This document shows, in pieces, positions 4,500 through 8,176 of a stretch of DNA of 8,176 nt (the stretch's first letter is position 1; each line of letters opens with the position of its first letter). The DNA is from Clostridiales bacterium. Its GTDB lineage: Bacteria; Bacillota; Clostridia; Oscillospirales; CAG-272. The translations under genes and the position numbers were made by a program. Below the pieces are notes generated by a model. It worked only from the letters and a program-made list of their open reading frames with translations, did no database searches and was not told the origin of the DNA. The stretch is from assembly GCA_003150035.1 (NCBI GenBank), contig QALR01000017.1, positions 1-8,176 on the forward strand. The letters are read 5' to 3'.

Positions 4500-6815
4500 C
4501 TCAAAACAAATGTGCTAAGAAAAATTCTATTAGGTGTTATTCTAGTTTTTCTTCCTACGTTATCAAATGCCCAAGACACAAAAGTTTCTTTATGTTTAAA
4601 GGACTCATTAGGGCAAAGTGTTGTCGGGACAAGTTGTTCCGTTTTTAATGCAAAAAAAAATGTCCTTGTTCTTTCTTCATGGAGTAATGAGAATGGAGAA
4701 GTCTCATTTCTCTTATCTAGCGATGATAGTTACATATTGAAAGTTTCACATATGGGTTCATTGCTCAAAGAACTTCATTTTGACATTCCTAAAGGGGTGG
4801 ATAAGCTAGAGTTAGGCACCCTATACTTGAGTATGAACTCTGTGCTACTTGATGAAGTAGTTGTTCAAGGGAAAAGGGTTTCTCGAAAGGCCAATAACAT
4901 TAAGGTAAACATAAAGGGAGGTCCCTTAGAAAATATTGGGACAACCATGGATGTTTTAAGGGAAATTCCTCGTGTTGTCATTCAAGGGGATGAGATTTCA
5001 ATTTTAGGCAAGGGGACTCCAAGCATCTATCTTAATGGTCGCAAAGTACTAAATATTGATGAAATACTGAACATAAAATCGTCTGAAATAAAAACGATAG
5101 AAGTACTAGGAAACCCTAATGGTAGATATGGAATAAACGTCTCATCTGCTATTGTTATCACAACGTCCACTTCCTCTAAGGATATTTGGGGTATTGATCT
5201 TATGGATAGAGTTGGCTCAAAAGGGAGATTTTCAAATGCTCTTAATGTTACAGCATATCTCAATTTGCCCAAACTATCCATCAAAGTAGGTACAAATCAC
5301 GTCTATGGAGAGAAGATGTATCATAAAGAAGATACCTATGACTATTCCATCCTAGGTAATCAGATCAGCAATCGCTCTATAACGGAGTTAAGTGATGTAC
5401 GGAAGAATCTAAGCCTCTCGACAGAGGTAGTTTATCATATCAATGACAACCACAGTATCAATCTTTTTGCAAATTTAGATCCTACAACTCGCGGAAAAGA
5501 GCATCTTGATGGATTGCTGCACCACCACGATATGAATAATGGCTACACTGTCCAAGAATTCAATAGTACAACCCAAACAAACTCATCAATTGCATTCCTT
5601 GGTGGTGCGTACCACTTTAATACCACGAAGACAAAAATAGATTTTTCTGGAACATATTTCTATTTGAATCAGAATGCTAATCGACATCTATCAACAGAGC
5701 AAGAGGATAGTAACTTTGACCAAAAAAGTATCGCTAACAGCATAACCCTAAAAGGTGATTGCGAACAAAATCTTTCAAAAGTCTTTAGTTTATTCTCTGG
5801 GATAGAATATGTTTCCACACAAAGAGATGGTAAGTACAAAACCACGAATAGGAACACCGATTTTTTTAGACAAAAACAACTCACTGGATATGTAGCTTTA
5901 CAAGCCAATATTACCAAAAGATGGAGAGCTCAGACTCAGATTGGGGTGGAATTTGTTGATTTTAAGTACTTTAAAAATGGAGCAATTGTCAACGGACAGA
6001 GTAAGCGTTCACTAAAATACCTCCCCACGATCTCCGTTTCTTACGAGAATGAAGACTTCTCATTGGAGTTATCTTATAACAAGACAATAGATAAGCCTAG
6101 CTACAATCAGCTTTCGGCTAACTACTTTATGAGTAATAAGTATCTAAGATGGGATGGAAATCCCACACTTAGAAACAGCTATGTGCACTCTCTAACAACA
6201 GATCTCACTTACGATTGGGCAAGCTTATCCCTCTCGTATTCTAGAGTAAAGGATGGCTTTTTTGAAGTATGTACATTGCTTGATCCCAAAAGTATGATTA
6301 TAAAGATTTCTCCAGAAAACCTGCCAAATTATAATCAGTTTTATGCAGGACTTTCGATGAACCCTCAGATAAAAAGACTGGCTATTCTTGCAGATATTGG
6401 TTTACAATTACAGGATTTGATATATGGAGGAGTATCCTATAACAAACCCTTGATTGCCTATTCTTTTCGATTAAACTACACATTTCCTAAAGGAGTATCA
6501 TTAAGATGCGGAATTTCAGGACATCTCAAGAATGGGAGTTATGCAACAGGAGAAACAAAAGGATACAGCAACTTTGATATACGCCTATCTAAAAGTTGGA
6601 TAAGTGGCAAACTAATTACACAAATCTATGCTACAGATATCTTCAATAAAGCCTATGAAAGAATCCTACTCAATACAAATAATATCTTAAGACAGGATTA
6701 CTCTCATGGAGGAACTAGAGGTATTTTCCTTATTGTTCAATACAAGTTTGGGAAAAGCAAAAAAAGCAGAGGTCAAACCCTTTCGAAAGAAATGATGCGA
6801 CTGATGCCTCAATAA
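4371..6815 (+). CDS. Outer-membrane beta-barrel protein with regulatory-like N-domain, chimeric N-terminus
   Basis: An open frame of 814 residues. Residues 1-43 look foreign (ketosynthase-like). Residues about 48-67 are a signal peptide (VLRKILLGVILVFLPTLSNA, then QD), with likely cleavage after Ala67. Residues about 70-155 form a CarboxypepD_reg-like beta-sandwich (VSLCLKDSLGQSVVG; NENGEVSFLL). About 160-265 resemble a TonB-receptor plug (LLDEVVVQG; TPSIYLNGRKV; IKTIEVLGNPNGRYG). The remainder alternates as beta strands and ends with FLIVQYKFGKSKKSRG and a short polar tail, as in complete OMP_b-brl family proteins. There is no ATG at the signal peptide; GTG at 4512 (Val48) is the nearest plausible native start, so the annotated start may not be used. 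The gene is AT-richer than its neighbours. It probably binds or transports a ligand at the outer membrane; the substrate is unknown. Confidence 0.82.
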   Translation: MRDVYINKIAVFLPNQPVSNEEMEDYIGLIGGKSTRVRSIVLKLKTNVLRKILLGVILVFLPTLSNAQDTKVSLCLKDSLGQSVVGTSCSVFNAKKNVLVLSSWSNENGEVSFLLSSDDSYILKVSHMGSLLKELHFDIPKGVDKLELGTLYLSMNSVLLDEVVVQGKRVSRKANNIKVNIKGGPLENIGTTMDVLREIPRVVIQGDEISILGKGTPSIYLNGRKVLNIDEILNIKSSEIKTIEVLGNPNGRYGINVSSAIVITTSTSSKDIWGIDLMDRVGSKGRFSNALNVTAYLNLPKLSIKVGTNHVYGEKMYHKEDTYDYSILGNQISNRSITELSDVRKNLSLSTEVVYHINDNHSINLFANLDPTTRGKEHLDGLLHHHDMNNGYTVQEFNSTTQTNSSIAFLGGAYHFNTTKTKIDFSGTYFYLNQNANRHLSTEQEDSNFDQKSIANSITLKGDCEQNLSKVFSLFSGIEYVSTQRDGKYKTTNRNTDFFRQKQLTGYVALQANITKRWRAQTQIGVEFVDFKYFKNGAIVNGQSKRSLKYLPTISVSYENEDFSLELSYNKTIDKPSYNQLSANYFMSNKYLRWDGNPTLRNSYVHSLTTDLTYDWASLSLSYSRVKDGFFEVCTLLDPKSMIIKISPENLPNYNQFYAGLSMNPQIKRLAILADIGLQLQDLIYGGVSYNKPLIAYSFRLNYTFPKGVSLRCGISGHLKNGSYATGETKGYSNFDIRLSKSWISGKLITQIYATDIFNKAYERILLNTNNILRQDYSHGGTRGIFLIVQYKFGKSKKSRGQTLSKEMMRLMPQ

Positions 6816-6846
6816 TCAAATAACTAACTCTTTAAAAGTTTTCATT

Positions 6847-7173
6847 ATGAAAAAGAAAAAAATTGACGTATGTGATGGCACTTGCACTGTATGTGAAATG
6901 CTTTACAAGAACCCTCTGTTTGTTTTAGGAAACATTTAAGAACGAACTTTAGAAGAAATATGGAATTCCTATAAAGCCATATCTATTTTTGACGGAAATA
7001 TTTCGGGGAACTTCAACTCTCCGTGCAACTCCTGTCAACATCTATTTGAGTGTAAAGGTGATATATTTAAACATGTATGCTATGTAGATATTGTTAAAGT
7101 TCATGGAATGGAAAATGGGAATCAACCAGACCCTAAGTGTCCCAAGTGTAAGAAATGGAATTTGATATTATGA
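6847..7173 (+). pseudogene. Remnant of a radical SAM/SPASM peptide maturase (C-terminal part, in-frame stop)
   Basis: One frame runs MKKKKIDVCDGTCTVCEMLY, KNPLFVLGNI, TAA (6937-6939), then ERTLEEIWNS and about 67 more residues to TGA. Across the stop it matches the SPASM layout: a GX4C (residues 11-16), a GNI...TLEEIWNS linker, then CX2CX5C (starting at Cys codon 7024), and CYVDIVKVHG...PDPKCPKCKK near the end. SPASM domains bind auxiliary iron-sulfur clusters in enzymes that modify ribosomal peptides. The radical SAM core of some 250 or more residues is missing upstream, and the TAA probably replaced CAA or AAA. The MKKKK start might come from another gene, such as a precursor peptide (inference). 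The C39 fragment overlaps its end by 4 bp (ATGA), preserving the old operon junction. Confidence 0.72.
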
Positions 7174-7310
7174 ATACAGGAATAAAAAAGATGAGAATAT
7201 TGAGGCAACAGGATGCAATGGACTGTGGTTTAGCATGTCTTTTAACTATATCCCTGGAGGTAAAGTCCCCATGGCTGTCTGGCTGGAAAATGATAAGTAA
7301 ATTGCACTAG
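7170..7310 (+). pseudogene. N-terminal stump of a C39-peptidase bacteriocin/RiPP ABC exporter
   Basis: A 46-codon frame reads MNTGIKKMRILRQQDAMDCG, then LACLLTIS, and shortly ends at TAG. The block QQDAMDCGxACL is the hallmark start of C39 peptidase domains, with the catalytic Cys at residue 19 and Pro of the usual DCGPACL replaced by Leu. Intact exporters of this type have about 700 residues: peptidase, six-helix membrane domain and ATPase. They cut double-glycine leaders while exporting peptides. Here similarity stops around residue 28, followed by an unrelated 18-residue tail, so everything with the catalytic His/Asp, membrane and ATPase parts is gone. Overlap with the maturase remnant at ATGA fits an ancestral maturase-exporter operon. 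Confidence 0.75.
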
Positions 7311-7340
7311 AAATTTGAATCTACTAATACCGAGAATGAT

Positions 7341-8176
7341 ATGAACAGGAAGAAACACCTCACCTTATTTTCAATAATATCTGTGCTACTCAGTGCCTTC
7401 TCGTCACTCAACGCACAACAAGTTGTAGGAACCATTATTGATGCCGATGGAGAACCTATTCCTTATGTGACGCTAACGACATTAGCTTCTTTAGAAAAAG
7501 ATGCCGAAACGATCCAGATACACTACACCGACTCCCTAGGGTATGTCGCCTTTGACCTATCGGAGAAAGAGACCGCTATTCGAGCAACGTTCCAAGGTAA
7601 GGTTCTCTTTGAGGAGCTATTACCTGCCCCGCTCAATGGGATCATCAACCTGGGGAAACGCCAAGTCTCTATCTCAAATGAATTGGACGAAGTAGCTGTC
7701 ACGGCAGTAAGACGGGCGGTTCGGATGAAAGAGGGAATCCTCACGTTCGACATCAAGCATACCCCAATGTATCAACTCAAAGGGTATAATGCCATTGATT
7801 ACCTCAGAAGAACCCCTAGGGTAAGCCAGTCAGGAGATAGCTTCTTAATCGACGGCAACCCCGCAGAAGTGCGTATCAATGGGCAAAAAACCAACCTATC
7901 AGGTGGTACCCTTCATGACCGTTTGCTAGCTCTTCGCTCAGATATGATCGAGCGAATCGAAGTGCAATTAGGGCAGTCCGCAGATCTCGGAAGTGGTATT
8001 ACGGGGGGATATATTAATATCGTACTGAAAGAGATCAACGGATATACGGGTTCTCTATCTGCCGACTTGGGCTATGCTGGCAACGCGATTAAAAATGGGA
8101 AAAAGCGTCCTGCCCACGATGAAGGACTTTATGCTCGCTTCGTATATGGCAACTCTCGTGTGCAAGGGTTTGCAAA
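7341..8176 (+). CDS. Outer-membrane beta-barrel protein with plug domain, 3' end beyond the window
   Basis: The frame begins MNRKKHLTLFSIISVLLSAF and stays open through the last base (278 codons). Residues 1-25 are a signal peptide with likely cleavage at LNA|QQ. Residues about 27-105 form a CarboxypepD_reg-like domain (VVGTIIDADGEPIPYVTL; DSLGYVAFDL). Residues about 115-235 form a plug (ELDEVAVTA; YNAIDYLRRTPRV; EVRINGQKTNL; IERIEVQLG; GGYINIVLKE). Barrel strands begin at about 240 (YTGSLSADLGYAG). It is the same architecture as the protein at 4371-6815 but clearly diverged, with GC content like the housekeeping genes. The start is supported by the signal peptide; I found no good promoter in front of it. 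The substrate is unknown. Confidence 0.85.
   Translation, partial: MNRKKHLTLFSIISVLLSAFSSLNAQQVVGTIIDADGEPIPYVTLTTLASLEKDAETIQIHYTDSLGYVAFDLSEKETAIRATFQGKVLFEELLPAPLNGIINLGKRQVSISNELDEVAVTAVRRAVRMKEGILTFDIKHTPMYQLKGYNAIDYLRRTPRVSQSGDSFLIDGNPAEVRINGQKTNLSGGTLHDRLLALRSDMIERIEVQLGQSADLGSGITGGYINIVLKEINGYTGSLSADLGYAGNAIKNGKKRPAHDEGLYARFVYGNSRVQGFA

Noticed and set aside
6871..6894. CX3CX2C spacing (CDGTCTVC) in the 30-residue peptide, which mimics a radical SAM motif
   Set aside because: The following GNI...TLEEIWNS and CX2CX5C place it in a SPASM domain, where GX4C explains the last cysteine. No TIM-barrel core follows it.
6937..6939. TAA in the maturase remnant as a recoded or read-through codon
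   Set aside because: The gene already lacks its catalytic core and the neighbouring exporter is also truncated, so plain decay is simpler.
7297..7340. Promoter for the second outer-membrane protein gene
   Set aside because: A TTTG at 7314-7317 lacks a TAnnTTTG partner 19-21 nt downstream before the ATG, so I could not support a site.

Overview
The window looks like Bacteroidales chromosome, most probably Porphyromonas or a close relative. The reasons are a Bacteroidetes-type BamD lipoprotein and omega-like subunit, a DUF4293 membrane protein, an L19 of Bacteroidetes type, Bacteroidetes promoters (TTTG, about 19 nt, TAnnTTTG), and two outer-membrane beta-barrel proteins of the CarboxypepD_reg-like/OMP_b-brl family.

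Positions 1-2670 are housekeeping DNA. They hold the tail of an unrecognised gene, bamD, an rpoZ-like gene, a strong terminator hairpin, a DUF4293 gene, a repeat-rich spacer, and rplS with a good promoter and a terminator. Three of these genes serve envelope assembly, transcription and translation.

Positions 2668-3759 carry no convincing gene but much repeat structure: a 16-bp palindrome, tandem 9-mers, degenerate 22-mer repeats, and a nested inverted-repeat element at about 3251-3620. That element has 13-bp terminal inverted repeats and a nearby 9-bp direct repeat, so it resembles a MITE.

Positions 3760-8176 are accessory DNA that looks rearranged. A TetR regulator overlaps by 4 bp a chimeric reading frame. 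Its first 43 codons resemble the start of a beta-ketoacyl-ACP synthase III of aryl-polyene/dialkylresorcinol clusters. The rest is a complete AT-rich outer-membrane beta-barrel protein with its own signal peptide. Next come two gene stumps: the SPASM C-terminus of a radical SAM peptide maturase, split by an in-frame TAA, and the N-terminal catalytic tip of a C39-peptidase ABC exporter. They are followed by the start of a second, GC-richer outer-membrane protein that runs off the window. I read this as the scar of a degraded RiPP (modified peptide) maturation/export locus inserted behind a TetR-ketosynthase start. It is not an intact new system. The most unusual objects are the ketosynthase/signal-peptide chimera and the nested palindromic element.
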